Assembly: GCF_963676275.1 (NCBI RefSeq)
Contig: NZ_OY781091.1
Location: forward strand, 2,830,775-2,894,774
Reading direction: 5' to 3'
Source: an uncultured Cohaesibacter sp.
GTDB lineage: Bacteria > Pseudomonadota > Alphaproteobacteria > Rhizobiales > Cohaesibacteraceae
DNA length: 64,000 nucleotides
The translations under genes and the position numbers were made by a program. The stretch's first letter is position 1. The number at the start of each line of letters is the position of its first letter. The notes under the pieces were generated by a model. The model was not told the DNA's origin, searched no databases, and saw only the letters and a program-made list of their open reading frames with translations. Positions 39,375-49,003 of this stretch are shown here, piece by piece.

Positions 39375-40619
39375 ATGAAGCTGATCGAACGATACATATT
39401 CTTGCGCGCCGCAGCAGCCTTTCTGATGACGGTCACGGTATTGACTGCCATCGTCTGGTTGACTCAGGCCCTGCGCGATATGGATCTGGTCACCGCCAAG
39501 GGCCAGACGCTGCTGATCTTCATTTCCATGACCTCGCTGGTACTGCCCACCCTGATCATGGTGATCGCCCCGTTTGCCGTCCTCATTGCCGTCGCCATTA
39601 CCCTCAACAATCTCAATGCAGATAGCGAACTGGTGGTGATCAACGCAACAAGCGCCCCGCCGTGGGTTGTGGTCAAACCCATTGTGGTTCTGGGACTGGT
39701 GGCGACGCTGCTTGGCGGATTTCTCAGTCTTTATGCAGCGCCCCAGGCGCTGGGTTCCCTGCGCGGTTTCATCACCCAGGTTCGGGCAGACCTTGTGGCC
39801 AACATCGTCAAAGAGGGCATCTTCTCGGAAATCGAGAGCGGCATGACCTTCCATATCCAGAAGCGGGAACCCAACGGAATCATGCGTGGCCTGTTCCTTT
39901 CAGATGAAAGGGATCCCAAGAAGCATATCGTCTATTCCTCCGAATTCGCCCAGATTGTGGAAACATCTCAGGGCACCTTCCTGCGTATGGAACAGGGAAC
40001 CATCCAGCAGCAGCAGATCAAGGAAACGGCGAGTGGTGAACTGGACGAAACCAATCCGGATTTCACCACGGTCAATATCATCGATTTTGATTCCTACGCC
40101 ATTGACCTGTCCAAATTCACGGGCGTGGGCGATGGAGAGCCCAAATATTTCAAGCCAAGAGAGCTTGATACTGCCGCGCTTCTGCACCCCAAGGAAGACG
40201 ACCCGACCATTGCCAGAGAACCCGGTGTTGCCCGCTCCGAACTGCATGACCGCTTCACCAATCCCCTTTACAATCTGGTCTTTGCCACAGTGGTCGCAGC
40301 CTTTCTGGCTCAGGTGAGAACCACCCGCGAGCGGCGCGGCAGCGCCATATTCGTCGCGGTGCTGGTGGTGGCAACCCTCCGGCTGGCAGGCTTCGGCATG
40401 ACCAGCCTTGCGATCAGCTCTGCGATTGCCGTTCCCTTCATGTATGCCCTGCCGATCCTGTCGATCGCTGTCGGCCTCTGGCTGACCCTGAGCGGGCGTC
40501 GCCTGACCGCCATGGACAACCTCATCAGGATAATGGAGTTGTTAAACGAGCGCATTTTGAATATGGTTAAGAAACTGCGAAGCGCTCCGAAATCAGAAAA
40601 ACAATATCTAGAGCCGTAA
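39375..40619 (+). CDS. lptF: LPS export ABC transporter permease LptF
   Basis: One of two permease halves of the inner-membrane LptB2FG transporter that extracts lipopolysaccharide for export. The product is 414 aa. Helices 1-3 lie at ~12-115, a periplasmic beta-jellyroll domain at ~130-280, and helices 4-6 at ~290-385. The N-terminal signature IERYIFLRAAAAFL is typical. The C-terminal cytoplasmic tail is basic. The start at 39375 is set by family similarity; its ribosome binding site is weak. lptG follows after one base. Confidence 0.96.
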   Translation: MKLIERYIFLRAAAAFLMTVTVLTAIVWLTQALRDMDLVTAKGQTLLIFISMTSLVLPTLIMVIAPFAVLIAVAITLNNLNADSELVVINATSAPPWVVVKPIVVLGLVATLLGGFLSLYAAPQALGSLRGFITQVRADLVANIVKEGIFSEIESGMTFHIQKREPNGIMRGLFLSDERDPKKHIVYSSEFAQIVETSQGTFLRMEQGTIQQQQIKETASGELDETNPDFTTVNIIDFDSYAIDLSKFTGVGDGEPKYFKPRELDTAALLHPKEDDPTIAREPGVARSELHDRFTNPLYNLVFATVVAAFLAQVRTTRERRGSAIFVAVLVVATLRLAGFGMTSLAISSAIAVPFMYALPILSIAVGLWLTLSGRRLTAMDNLIRIMELLNERILNMVKKLRSAPKSEKQYLEP

Positions 40620-40620
40620 C

Positions 40621-41712
40621 ATGCTGCCAAATATCATCTTCCGCTATTTTGCCCAACGGTTCTTCTGGTCCATTCTCACCATTTTCCTTGGCTGCTTCCT
40701 GCTGATCCTTCTGGTCGATTATGTCGAGTTGATTCGACGCGGCAGCAACAAGGAAAATGCAGACGCCCTCAGTCTCTTCCTGATGTCGCTTTATCGCGTG
40801 CCCGAATTGACAGAACGCATTCTGCCCTTCGCCACCCTTTTCGGCTCGATCGCAGCTTTTCTCAATCTGTCTCGTAGGCTTGAACTGGTGATTGTCCGCG
40901 CCTCGGGCATGTCCGCTTGGCAATTTCTCAGCCCTGCCCTGTTTGTCGCCATCGCGATGGGCATCTTCGCGACCACCGTCTATAATCCGGGCGTTGCGCT
41001 GCTGAAGGAAAAGTCCCTTGAAATTGACGCGCGCATTTTCGGGGCGAGCTTTTCCACCAGCGGCCAGCCCGCAAGTCAGGGCTGGGTTCAGCAAAAGGGA
41101 GAAGATGGCGATTCCATTCTCAAGGCAAGAACCAGCTTTGACAATGGCCGCCAGTTGGGAGGCGTCACGGTTTTCTCATACAATTCGGACGGACAGTTTG
41201 TCGAGCGGGTCGACGCCAAGGCGGCTGTCCTTGAGCGTGGCTATTGGCATTTGAGCGACGTGCTGGTCAGTTCGGCCTCTGCGGCGCCGCGCCATTACGA
41301 AACCTATTTCGTTAGTACACATCTGACCCCGCAAGAGGCCAGCGAGACCATCGCCAACCCTGATTCGGTTCCCTTCTGGGATCTGCCCACCATGATCGAT
41401 CAAGCCAGCCGTGCAGGACTGCCTGCCTACAAATATCGCTTGCGTTTTCAAACTCTTTTAGCCAAACCGCTGCTTTTGGCGGCCATGGTTTTGATCGCTG
41501 CGACGGTCTCTTTGAAAATTTTTCGCTTTGGCAATGTGGGTAAGATGATTCTGGGTGGCGTTATCGCCGGCTTCGTGCTTTATGTAGTGACAGAATTAGC
41601 TAAAGATTTAGGAAATACAGGGTTGGTTAACCCAATTCTGTCAGCTTGGCTTCCAGCGATTGTGGCATCCTTGATGGGTTTTTCAATTTTATTATATCAG
41701 GAGGACGGATAA
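40621..41712 (+). CDS. lptG: LPS export ABC transporter permease LptG
   Basis: Partner permease of LptF in the LptB2FG complex, 363 aa. It has a three-helix / periplasmic beta domain / three-helix layout and the N-terminal FRYFAQRFFWSILTIF helix. The ATG lies one base after the lptF stop and lptD begins two bases after its own stop, so lptF, lptG and lptD form a tight operon, placing inner- and outer-membrane ends of LPS transport in one transcript. Confidence 0.96.
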   Translation: MLPNIIFRYFAQRFFWSILTIFLGCFLLILLVDYVELIRRGSNKENADALSLFLMSLYRVPELTERILPFATLFGSIAAFLNLSRRLELVIVRASGMSAWQFLSPALFVAIAMGIFATTVYNPGVALLKEKSLEIDARIFGASFSTSGQPASQGWVQQKGEDGDSILKARTSFDNGRQLGGVTVFSYNSDGQFVERVDAKAAVLERGYWHLSDVLVSSASAAPRHYETYFVSTHLTPQEASETIANPDSVPFWDLPTMIDQASRAGLPAYKYRLRFQTLLAKPLLLAAMVLIAATVSLKIFRFGNVGKMILGGVIAGFVLYVVTELAKDLGNTGLVNPILSAWLPAIVASLMGFSILLYQEDG

Positions 41713-41714
41713 GT

Positions 41715-44048
41715 ATGCGTCGTACCGTCCAGTCCGCATATTGGAATGACAGTTTGAACCGGGCAACCAGAACGACTGGTTTGCGCGCAGCCCTGCTTGC
41801 GTCTGTCCTTCTGTTCATCCCAACATCAATGACCGCTGCCCTCGCGCAGGATCTGGCATCGAATCTGAAAATTCAGAAGCCGGATGACAATTCGCCCATG
41901 CTGGTCGAAGCCGATCAGATGGTCTATGACTATGACAATGAGCGCGTATCCGCCGTTGGCAACGTCCAGATCTATTATGGCGACTATACCCTGCAAGCCG
42001 ACAAGGTGACCTATGACCAGAAGTCTGCCCGCCTGATTGCCGATGGCAGTGTGCGCATCACAGAGCCCAGTGGCAATGTGATGACCGCCAATTTCATCGA
42101 CATCACGGAAGATTTCCGCTCTGGATTCGTGCGCTCGCTGCGCGTACAGACCCCTGAAAAGGCGCGTTTTGCCGCTGACAAGGCCGAGCGTCGCGACGAC
42201 GATACCGTCGTGTTCGACAAGGGCGTCTATACCACATGCGAACCTTGCCGCGAGAATCCGAAAAAGTCTCCTCTCTGGCAGATCAAGGCCTCACGGATCA
42301 TCTATAATTCGAAAGACAAGATGGTCTATTACAAGGCCGCCAAATTCGAATTCATGGGCGTTCCGCTGCTCTATACGCCCTATCTGGCTCACCCGGATCC
42401 GTCCCGCAAGCGCAGTTCCGGCTTCCTTGCGCCGCGCGCCGGCATGAATAGCGACCTTGGATATTATGTCACGCCGCGCTATTTCTGGGCACCGTCTGAC
42501 AGCTATGACGTCACCTTCTCGCCGACCTACTATTCCAAGCAGGGCTTTTTGGCCAACGCCACCTGGCGTCAGCATGTGGGCATTGGCGAATATAACGTGC
42601 GCGTTGCAGGCATTTCGCAGCAGGACAAGGAAGCATTCTCCGGCACCAGTGGCGACAAGACCTTCCGCGGTGCGGTTGAAAGCGTCGGCGAGCTGAATCT
42701 TTCCGACAAATGGAAATTCGGCTGGGATGTCTCCCTGCTGTCGGACAAGCTCTTCCTGCGCGATTACAAGCTGATCGATGATGTGGAAGACAAGCGCTCC
42801 ACCATCTATCTGGTCGGACAGGGCGAACGGAACTATTTCGACGCCCGCGCCAACTATTACAACATCATGACCGACAGCCTCAATCAGTCTGAACAGGCCG
42901 TCGTGCATCCCTCGATTGACTATAACGCCTATGCCAAGAACCCGATATTGGGTGGCGAAGGGCGCCTCAAGGTCAATTCCACGTCCATCACGCGCGATGA
43001 CGAAACCCAGACGACTCTGGGCGGCGTAACCCGCACCGAAGGCGTCAGCGGCACCTATAACAGGACAAGCGTCGACGCCAGCTGGAAGCGTAAATTCGTT
43101 GCTCCGGGAGGACAGGTGATCACACCTTTCACCTCACTGCGTGGCGACGTCTATTGGATGCCAAGCAAATCCGGGGCTCCGGCTGCTCTGGTCGATGAAA
43201 ATGTCGCCTTGCGCGGCATGCCGACTGTGGGTGTTGACTATCGCCTTCCGGTTCTCGTAACCGCGGGCAATACATCCCATATCCTCGAGCCGATTGCTCA
43301 GGTCGTTGTACGTCCGAATGAAACCCTTATCGGCGAATTGCCCAATGATGACTCGCAAAGCCTGATCTTTGACGACACGATCCTGTTTGATCCGGACAAA
43401 TTCTCCGGTTATGACCGGGTTGAAGGCGGAACGCGCGCCAATATCGGCTTCCAGTATCGCATGCAGATGGCAAATGGCTGGTCGGCCAACGCTCTGGCCG
43501 GGCGCTCATTCCAGCTGGCCGGGCGCAACTCCTTTGCCACGAACGACCTTACAAGCACCGGGCTTGACAGTGGTCTTGACAAGAAGCGGTCCGACTATGT
43601 TGCCCGCGTGGGCCTGAACACCACCAAGGGCATCGGCGCAATCGCCCGCGGCCGCTTTGATTCCGATACGGCAGCGCTGAAATATGCATCCGTATCTGCA
43701 TCAGGAAGCTATGACCGTTATACCGGCTCCATCGGCTATGCCTTTACCGACAAGAGACCGTCTGCGGGCATCACCGAGGTGCGTCAGGAAATCACCACGG
43801 CAGCCTCCATCAAATTCGCCGATTTCTGGAGCGTTGGCGGCAGCAGCCAGTATGATATTACCGGTCGCGGTCTGGTCAGTGGTGCCTTGAAACTCAAATA
43901 TGAAGACGAATGCTTTGCTGTCAGTCTGAAATATTCGCAAACCCGCGAAACCTATTCGGACACGACAAGTGACAAGACCGTCATGCTTCAGTTTGATTTC
44001 AAATCGCTGGCAGATGGCCAAATCAGCTATTCTGACGATTCTGACTAG
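41715..44048 (+). CDS. lptD: LPS-assembly outer membrane protein LptD
   Basis: Outer-membrane barrel that, with the lipoprotein LptE, inserts LPS into the outer leaflet. The product is 777 aa with a long N-terminus before the signal peptide core (LRAALLASVLLFIPTSMTAALAQ). The OstA/LptA-like jellyroll (~60-170) starts PMLVEADQMVYDYDNERVSA, and a 26-strand-type barrel domain reaches the C-terminus. Cysteines C175 and C178 (TCEPC) and C733 (DECFAV) are likely for the disulphides needed for folding. The ATG at 41715 has AGGAGG ten bases upstream, inside the lptG end. The product is long in Asp/Ser-rich loops. Confidence 0.96.
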   Translation: MRRTVQSAYWNDSLNRATRTTGLRAALLASVLLFIPTSMTAALAQDLASNLKIQKPDDNSPMLVEADQMVYDYDNERVSAVGNVQIYYGDYTLQADKVTYDQKSARLIADGSVRITEPSGNVMTANFIDITEDFRSGFVRSLRVQTPEKARFAADKAERRDDDTVVFDKGVYTTCEPCRENPKKSPLWQIKASRIIYNSKDKMVYYKAAKFEFMGVPLLYTPYLAHPDPSRKRSSGFLAPRAGMNSDLGYYVTPRYFWAPSDSYDVTFSPTYYSKQGFLANATWRQHVGIGEYNVRVAGISQQDKEAFSGTSGDKTFRGAVESVGELNLSDKWKFGWDVSLLSDKLFLRDYKLIDDVEDKRSTIYLVGQGERNYFDARANYYNIMTDSLNQSEQAVVHPSIDYNAYAKNPILGGEGRLKVNSTSITRDDETQTTLGGVTRTEGVSGTYNRTSVDASWKRKFVAPGGQVITPFTSLRGDVYWMPSKSGAPAALVDENVALRGMPTVGVDYRLPVLVTAGNTSHILEPIAQVVVRPNETLIGELPNDDSQSLIFDDTILFDPDKFSGYDRVEGGTRANIGFQYRMQMANGWSANALAGRSFQLAGRNSFATNDLTSTGLDSGLDKKRSDYVARVGLNTTKGIGAIARGRFDSDTAALKYASVSASGSYDRYTGSIGYAFTDKRPSAGITEVRQEITTAASIKFADFWSVGGSSQYDITGRGLVSGALKLKYEDECFAVSLKYSQTRETYSDTTSDKTVMLQFDFKSLADGQISYSDDSD

Positions 44049-44113
44049 GACAAAATCCTCCAGCGTCTTCAGTTAGCCGTAATTATTGCATACTTGTATT
44101 AGAATTAAAATTA

Positions 44114-44160
44114 TGGTGGTTTGTGGCAAGCTTTCACAAAAGCAAATGCCACAACCACCA
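44114..44160. repeat. Long inverted repeat between lptD and surA
   Basis: Left arm TGGTGGTTTGTGGCA (44114-44128) and right arm TGCCACAACCACCA (44147-44160) pair over 14 bases with one bulge, around an 18-base loop. No T-run follows, so it is not a standard terminator. It may be an operator, an mRNA-stabilising hairpin or a processing site between the two genes. Confidence 0.75.
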
Positions 44161-44196
44161 AACGCAGTTTTACAAGCACGATGACGAGCACGTTTC

Positions 44197-45141
44197 ATGA
44201 AGCATGATCAACTGAAAAAGACCTTGTCTATTCTCGCTATTGCTCTGTCTATGCTGTTCACAAGCGCCTGGATGGAGAATGCTCTGGCCAGTACGATAAA
44301 AGCAGTGGTCAATGGCGCTGTCATTACCGATTTTGACATCGGCCAGCGCCAACGGCTGGAAAAACTGCTTTCGGGCGGCAAGCGAAATATCGGAACCACC
44401 ACCGCGCTCAACCACCTGATCGACGATAAGCTCAAGCTGTTCGAGGCACGCAATCGCAACATGATGGCATCGGATAGCGAAGTCGAGACGGCCTTGGGCA
44501 ACATGGCCGCCAACACCAAGCTCACCAAGGCGCGCCTATTAGGGATCATCAAACAGGCGGGTATCAATCCCGAGACCCTGAAAGACTGGCTGAAAGTGCA
44601 GATTTCATGGCGCAATCTCGTTTCGGCCCGTTCCAACAGTCAGGTCCATGTCGATGAGGCCGAAATCTACCAGTTGCTGAGCGACCAGACCAAAAAGCAG
44701 GATGAAGTGCAGGAAGCCATCCGCTACGACCTCACCCGCGTCGTATTCGTGACCCGCTCCAAGGCATCCAGCAAGGAAAAGGGTCAGCGGCTGGCAGAAG
44801 CCAAGCGCTTCCGCGCCCAGTTTTCCGCCTGCAGCAAGGATCTTGACGCCGCACGCAAGCTCAGGGATGTCGCTGTCGAGCATGTCGGCCGCAAGTCCAG
44901 CACCGAGCTTCCCGGCCCTCTCGACCAGCGTCTGAGAGAGACACCGGCGAACAAACTGACCTCTCCCATTGAGGTGAGTGAAGGCTACGAGATGATCGCC
45001 GTCTGCGGCAAGGAAGATCTGGGCAAGCAGGCAACCCTGCGCACCGAGATCCAGTCCAAGCTGCGCAACGAGAAGAGCGAGATGATGGAACGGCAATATC
45101 TCTCCGAATTGCGTGCCAGCGCCATCATCGACAAGCGATAG
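44197..45141 (+). CDS. surA: SurA-like periplasmic chaperone / peptidyl-prolyl isomerase
   Basis: Periplasmic chaperone for outer-membrane proteins such as LptD, consistent with its location. The product is 314 aa, about 110 residues shorter than E. coli SurA. There is a signal peptide (SILAIALSMLFTSAWMENALA). The SurA N-terminal domain (~32-150) contains AVVNGAVITDFDIGQRQRL and a peptidyl-prolyl isomerase-like domain follows (~165-275, including RYDLTRVVFVTRSKA). Only one parvulin domain is visible, which is the usual alphaproteobacterial form. Isomerase activity is uncertain because the domain is divergent. Confidence 0.88.
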   Translation: MKHDQLKKTLSILAIALSMLFTSAWMENALASTIKAVVNGAVITDFDIGQRQRLEKLLSGGKRNIGTTTALNHLIDDKLKLFEARNRNMMASDSEVETALGNMAANTKLTKARLLGIIKQAGINPETLKDWLKVQISWRNLVSARSNSQVHVDEAEIYQLLSDQTKKQDEVQEAIRYDLTRVVFVTRSKASSKEKGQRLAEAKRFRAQFSACSKDLDAARKLRDVAVEHVGRKSSTELPGPLDQRLRETPANKLTSPIEVSEGYEMIAVCGKEDLGKQATLRTEIQSKLRNEKSEMMERQYLSELRASAIIDKR

Positions 45142-45170
45142 CCACAGCGGATTATCCGACTGCTGTTGTA

Positions 45171-45179
45171 TGGTATAAT
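45171..45179 (+). promoter_or_regulatory. Extended -10 promoter candidate for pdxA
   Basis: TGGTATAAT, a perfect extended -10 (TGn-TATAAT), about 86 bases before the pdxA ATG. No good -35, which extended -10 promoters do not require. Confidence 0.5.
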
Positions 45180-45203
45180 ACGCACAGATATGCCAATGAT
45201 TCA

Positions 45204-45230
45204 GTCTCTGTCGTTTAAAGCGGCAGAGAC
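45204..45230. other. Hairpin in the pdxA leader
   Basis: GTCTCTGTCG, loop TTTAAAG, CGGCAGAGAC: a ten-pair stem with one G-T wobble, no T-run. It may end the surA transcript weakly or structure the pdxA leader. Confidence 0.6.
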
Positions 45231-45264
45231 AATTTGTATGAAACAATGATATCCGGGAAAAACA

Positions 45265-46269
45265 ATGGCTTCCAAACGCGATATTCTTGCCGTTTCCATC
45301 GGTGAACCTGCCGGAATCGGCCCTGAAATCATCCTCAAGGCATGGCTTAGCAGCGAAAAGGAAGGCATCAATCCTTTCGCCGTATTCGGCGATCCGGACC
45401 TCCTCAGGCAGCGCGCGCGCCTGTTCGGCCTCAGCGTTCCCATTCGCATCTGTTCCCCCGAGGAAGCCTTTGATGCTTTCCCGATGACCCTGCCGGTCAT
45501 CCCGCTGGAACACAAGCTCAGCGACAATCCCGGTGAACTGGAAGTCTGCAATGCTCCCGGCGTCATCGAATCTATCGAAAAGGCAACCGAGGCCGTTCTG
45601 AACGGACAAGCCAAGGCGATCGTTACGCTGCCGATTCAAAAGCATAATCTGTATGAATATGGCTTCAAGCATCCCGGCCATACCGAATTTCTGGGCGTGC
45701 TTGCCGAGCAGCATACGGGCGAGAAAATCCAGCCCGTCATGATGCTTGCCGGTCCGGAATTGCGGACGATTCCCGTCACGGGACATATCGCAATCGACAA
45801 GGTGGCGTCATCTCTCACCCCGGAATTGCTGGAGAGAATTGCCCGCATCACCATCCATGATCTGCAGGACCGTTTCGGCATCAAGAAGCCGCGCATCGCC
45901 ATTGCCGGGCTCAATCCCCATGCCGGGGAAGCAGGTGCCATGGGCACGGAAGATGCGGCCATTATCGCCCCTGTCATCAAGAAGCTTCAGGCCGAGGGCT
46001 TTGCCGTCACCGGCCCGCACCCGGCCGATACCATGTTCAACAAGAATGCCCGCAAGAAATATGATGTGGCCATGGCCATGTATCATGATCAGGCGCTCAT
46101 TCCGGTCAAGACCATCGCCTTTGATGAAACCGTGAATGTGACCCTCGGCCTGCCTTTCATGCGGACCTCTCCCGATCATGGCACGGCGCTTGATATCGCA
46201 ACCAAAGGCATCGCCAATCCGTCGAGCCTGCTGGCAGCCCTCAAGCTGGCCAATGAAGTGAAGATCTGA
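45265..46269 (+). CDS. pdxA: 4-hydroxythreonine-4-phosphate dehydrogenase
   Basis: NAD-dependent step of pyridoxal 5'-phosphate synthesis by the DXP-dependent route. The product is 334 aa, homodimeric family with metal at the interface. Signatures: SIGEPAGIGPEI, the KHNLYEYGFKHPGHTEFL metal/substrate segment, GLNPHAGEAGAMGTED, and MYHDQALIPVKTI with the metal-binding His. The product PLP is also the cofactor of the alanine racemase farther along. It is 48 bases upstream of rsmA, probably one operon, as in many Proteobacteria. Confidence 0.97.
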   Translation: MASKRDILAVSIGEPAGIGPEIILKAWLSSEKEGINPFAVFGDPDLLRQRARLFGLSVPIRICSPEEAFDAFPMTLPVIPLEHKLSDNPGELEVCNAPGVIESIEKATEAVLNGQAKAIVTLPIQKHNLYEYGFKHPGHTEFLGVLAEQHTGEKIQPVMMLAGPELRTIPVTGHIAIDKVASSLTPELLERIARITIHDLQDRFGIKKPRIAIAGLNPHAGEAGAMGTEDAAIIAPVIKKLQAEGFAVTGPHPADTMFNKNARKKYDVAMAMYHDQALIPVKTIAFDETVNVTLGLPFMRTSPDHGTALDIATKGIANPSSLLAALKLANEVKI

Positions 46270-46316
46270 TATCGACAGCAGCACAGCAAAGTCGATAAGC
46301 CGAGAAGAAAGAAGCA

Positions 46317-47165
46317 ATGGCCCAGATTGATGACCTGCCGCCCCTCAGAGACGTCATCGAACGTCATGAATTGCGCGCCAAGAAGAGCCTGGGCCAGAAT
46401 TTCCTGCTCGACCTGAATCTCACCTGTCGGATCGCCCGTTCTGCGGGCGACCTCACAAAGCATACGATCATTGAAGTGGGACCCGGCCCGGGTGGCCTCA
46501 CCCGCGCCCTTCTGCATGAGGGGGCCAAGCGTGTCATTGCCATCGAAATGGATCCGCGCGCCCTTGGCGCTCTTGAAGAAATTGGCGCCCATTATCCCGG
46601 CCGCCTCGAAATCATTGAAGGCGACGCGCTCAAGGTGGATATGGCGGGTCTAGTGCCTCATGGGCCGACGCGCATTGTCGCCAATCTGCCCTATAATGTC
46701 GGCACCCAACTGCTGCTGAACTGGCTGGAAGCCGACTCCTGGCCTCCCTTTTACGACTCGCTCACATTGATGTTCCAGAAGGAAGTGGCCGAACGCATCA
46801 TTGCCACGGAAGCCGACAAGGCCTATGGCCGCCTCGGGGTCATTGCAGGCTGGCGCACCCATGCCGACAAACTGTTCGACGTCGCGCGGGAATGCTTCAG
46901 CCCGCCCCCCAAGGTAACCTCCTCGATCGTCCATCTGACACCGAGAAAGGATCCCTTGCCCTGCAGGCTCAGAACGCTGGAGCAAGTCACGGCAGCAGCC
47001 TTCGGACAGCGGCGCAAGATGCTGCGCCAGAGCCTGAAGAGCCTCGGCGTCGATCATCTGGCCCTCATCGAGCAAGCCGGGCTGGAACCAACCCAGCGCG
47101 CCGAAACAGTCTCTGTTGAAGGATTCGTGGCGATGGCCAACAGTCTCGATGCGATGCGCACCTGA
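46317..47165 (+). CDS. rsmA: 16S rRNA (adenine(1518)-N6/adenine(1519)-N6)-dimethyltransferase
   Basis: Dimethylates two adjacent adenines in the 3' hairpin of 16S rRNA during 30S maturation (KsgA). The product is 282 aa. SAM-binding motif I is [13 protein letters not shown] preceded by KSLGQNFL. The catalytic N-L-P-Y appears as VANLPYN, and FQKEVAERI and the C-terminal [13 protein letters not shown] are conserved. The last gene of the surA-pdxA-rsmA set, ended by a terminator shared with gmk. Confidence 0.97.
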   Translation: MAQIDDLPPLRDVIERHELRAKKSLGQNFLLDLNLTCRIARSAGDLTKHTIIEVGPGPGGLTRALLHEGAKRVIAIEMDPRALGALEEIGAHYPGRLEIIEGDALKVDMAGLVPHGPTRIVANLPYNVGTQLLLNWLEADSWPPFYDSLTLMFQKEVAERIIATEADKAYGRLGVIAGWRTHADKLFDVARECFSPPPKVTSSIVHLTPRKDPLPCRLRTLEQVTAAAFGQRRKMLRQSLKSLGVDHLALIEQAGLEPTQRAETVSVEGFVAMANSLDAMRT

Positions 47166-47202
47166 CCGCAGGCAAGCAAGGCACCTTGAAACAAGCATGA
47201 AA

Positions 47203-47229
47203 AAAGGCCTGAACAGCATTCAGGCCTTT
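47203..47229. terminator. Bidirectional intrinsic terminator, rsmA / gmk
   Basis: AAAGGCCTGAA, loop CAGCA, TTCAGGCCTTT; flanked by extra A on the left. Suits both converging genes. Confidence 0.9.
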
Positions 47230-47257
47230 GTCATTTCTTGAGCGATCTGATCTGTGA

Positions 47258-47893
47258 TCAGCGGTTCAACATGCCCTCGACAAAACTGCGCGCACCGATG
47301 ACACGCTCTCTCTTGTGCCGCTCGGCCTCAAGAATGGCCGACACGGCGGCAAAGGCCTTCTCCAGATCGTCATTGACGATCACATAATCATATTCGTCCC
47401 AATGGCTGATCTCGACGCGGGCATTGTGCAGGCGGCGCTCGATCACATCAGGCGCATCTTCAGCCCGACGGATCAGGCGGTTTTTCAGCTCTTCCATGGA
47501 AGGCGGCAGCACAAAGACCGTGACGATATCCTTGCGCGCGGCTTTCTTCATCTGCAACGTGCCCTGCCAGTCGATATCAAACAGCACATCCTGACCATTG
47601 GACAGCGCCTCCTCGACCGGATCCCTTGGTGTGCCGTAAAAATTGCCATGCACCTCGGCCCATTCCAAGAGGTCGCCGCGATCACGCATCGAAACAAACT
47701 GCCGTTCGGACATGAAACGGTAATGCACGCCGTCAATCTCGCTGCCTCGTTTGGCGCGGGTTGTGGCCGAAACCGAGAGCTTCAAATTGCCTTCCTTGGC
47801 CAGCAAATTGCGGCAGATGGTCGATTTGCCCGCCCCGGATGGGGAAGAAAGCACCAGCATCAAGCCACGTCTAATCATGGAATTTTCCGTCAT
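47258..47893 (-). CDS. gmk: Guanylate kinase
   Basis: Phosphorylates GMP to GDP. The product is 211 aa. The P-loop is SSPSGAGKST, the GMP-binding segment SATTRAKRGSEIDGVHY with FMSE following. The lid region and C-terminal helix lie at the end. It begins five bases after the yicC stop; M6 is an alternative start. The order yicC-gmk is frequent in Alphaproteobacteria. Confidence 0.97.
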   Translation of the reverse strand: MTENSMIRRGLMLVLSSPSGAGKSTICRNLLAKEGNLKLSVSATTRAKRGSEIDGVHYRFMSERQFVSMRDRGDLLEWAEVHGNFYGTPRDPVEEALSNGQDVLFDIDWQGTLQMKKAARKDIVTVFVLPPSMEELKNRLIRRAEDAPDVIERRLHNARVEISHWDEYDYVIVNDDLEKAFAAVSAILEAERHKRERVIGARSFVEGMLNR

Positions 47894-47898
47894 TCTTC

Positions 47899-48786
47899 TT
47901 ACTCGACATTCTGAATTTGTTCGCGCAGCTGTTCAATCGTCGCCTTGAGGTCAAGGCCGATCGCGGTCAGGCTGGTATCATTGGATTTGGAGCAGAGCGT
48001 GTTGGCTTCCCGGTTGAATTCCTGCGCCAGAAAATCCAGCTTGCGACCAACGGGCCGGTTTTCCGCCACCAGCCCCCGCACGGCAGCGCAATGCGCATAG
48101 AGCCGATCCAGCTCCTCGCGCACATCCGCCTTGCCAGCCAGCAGCGCAGCTTCCTGATAGAGCCTGTCTTCATCCAGTGAGCTTTCCGCTTCGAGGATAC
48201 GCTCGATCTGCTGGCGCAGCTTGCTGCGAATGGCCTCGGCACTTCTGGCCGGACAGTCTTCTGCCTGCTTCGTCAAGGCTTCCAGCTCTTCCACGCGCTG
48301 CATGACAACCTTTTCAAGAGCAACGCCCTCGCTCTGGCGCATACGCTCCAGATCGGCCAGCGCCTCCTTGAAATTGGCCATCATCGCTTCGATCAGGGCC
48401 GCATGCACTTCCTCGCTCTCGCTTTCCTCCACAGGCTCCATGACACCCTTGATGGAGAGAATGCCATCAAGGCTGGGCTTCTTGGCGTCGATGCGTGCCT
48501 CGATTGAAGTCAGCGCTTCCAGCACGGAATCCAGAATCTGCTGATTGATCCGCAAGGTCTGATTGGGCGCTTCATGCTGAACGGACAGGGAAATATAACA
48601 GGATCCACGCGCCAGTCTCTCGCTGGTGACGGCCCGCACCGGTCGATCCAACTCATCAAAACCGGCAGGCAGACGCAAACGCAGATCCAGCCCCTTGCCA
48701 TTCACGGTCTTGATTTCCCAAGTCCAGTTATATCTACCAAAGCTCCCACCCGCCCGGGTGAAACCTGTCATGCTAACAAGCGTCAT
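47899..48786 (-). CDS. yicC: YicC family protein (endoribonuclease YicC-like)
   Basis: 295 aa. The family N-terminus is SMTGFTRAGG with NGKGLDLRLRLP, and the C-terminal DUF1732-type segment ends with NREANTLCSKSNDTSLTAIGLDLKATIEQLREQIQNVE. E. coli YicC has been shown to act as an endoribonuclease on the sRNA RyhB; the activity here is by homology only. Middle part is strongly helical/coiled. Upstream partner of gmk. Confidence 0.95.
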   Translation of the reverse strand: MTLVSMTGFTRAGGSFGRYNWTWEIKTVNGKGLDLRLRLPAGFDELDRPVRAVTSERLARGSCYISLSVQHEAPNQTLRINQQILDSVLEALTSIEARIDAKKPSLDGILSIKGVMEPVEESESEEVHAALIEAMMANFKEALADLERMRQSEGVALEKVVMQRVEELEALTKQAEDCPARSAEAIRSKLRQQIERILEAESSLDEDRLYQEAALLAGKADVREELDRLYAHCAAVRGLVAENRPVGRKLDFLAQEFNREANTLCSKSNDTSLTAIGLDLKATIEQLREQIQNVE

Positions 48787-49003
48787 GATCCTGTGTCCCT
48801 AAATTCTGAGCAAGCAGCGATGGGCACCATCCTGTCCTGCGCGCATAACATCAGAAACAGCAGACAAGCTGTCAAGTCCAGCCTGTTGCCTGATACAATT
48901 AAAAAGACCAGAATATGCGAGAAGACAATATTAGCAAACCGAAATCAATGTCTGATAGCAAGATGGAGAGCAAACAATCAAACATCTAGCATCCGATCCG
49001 TCC

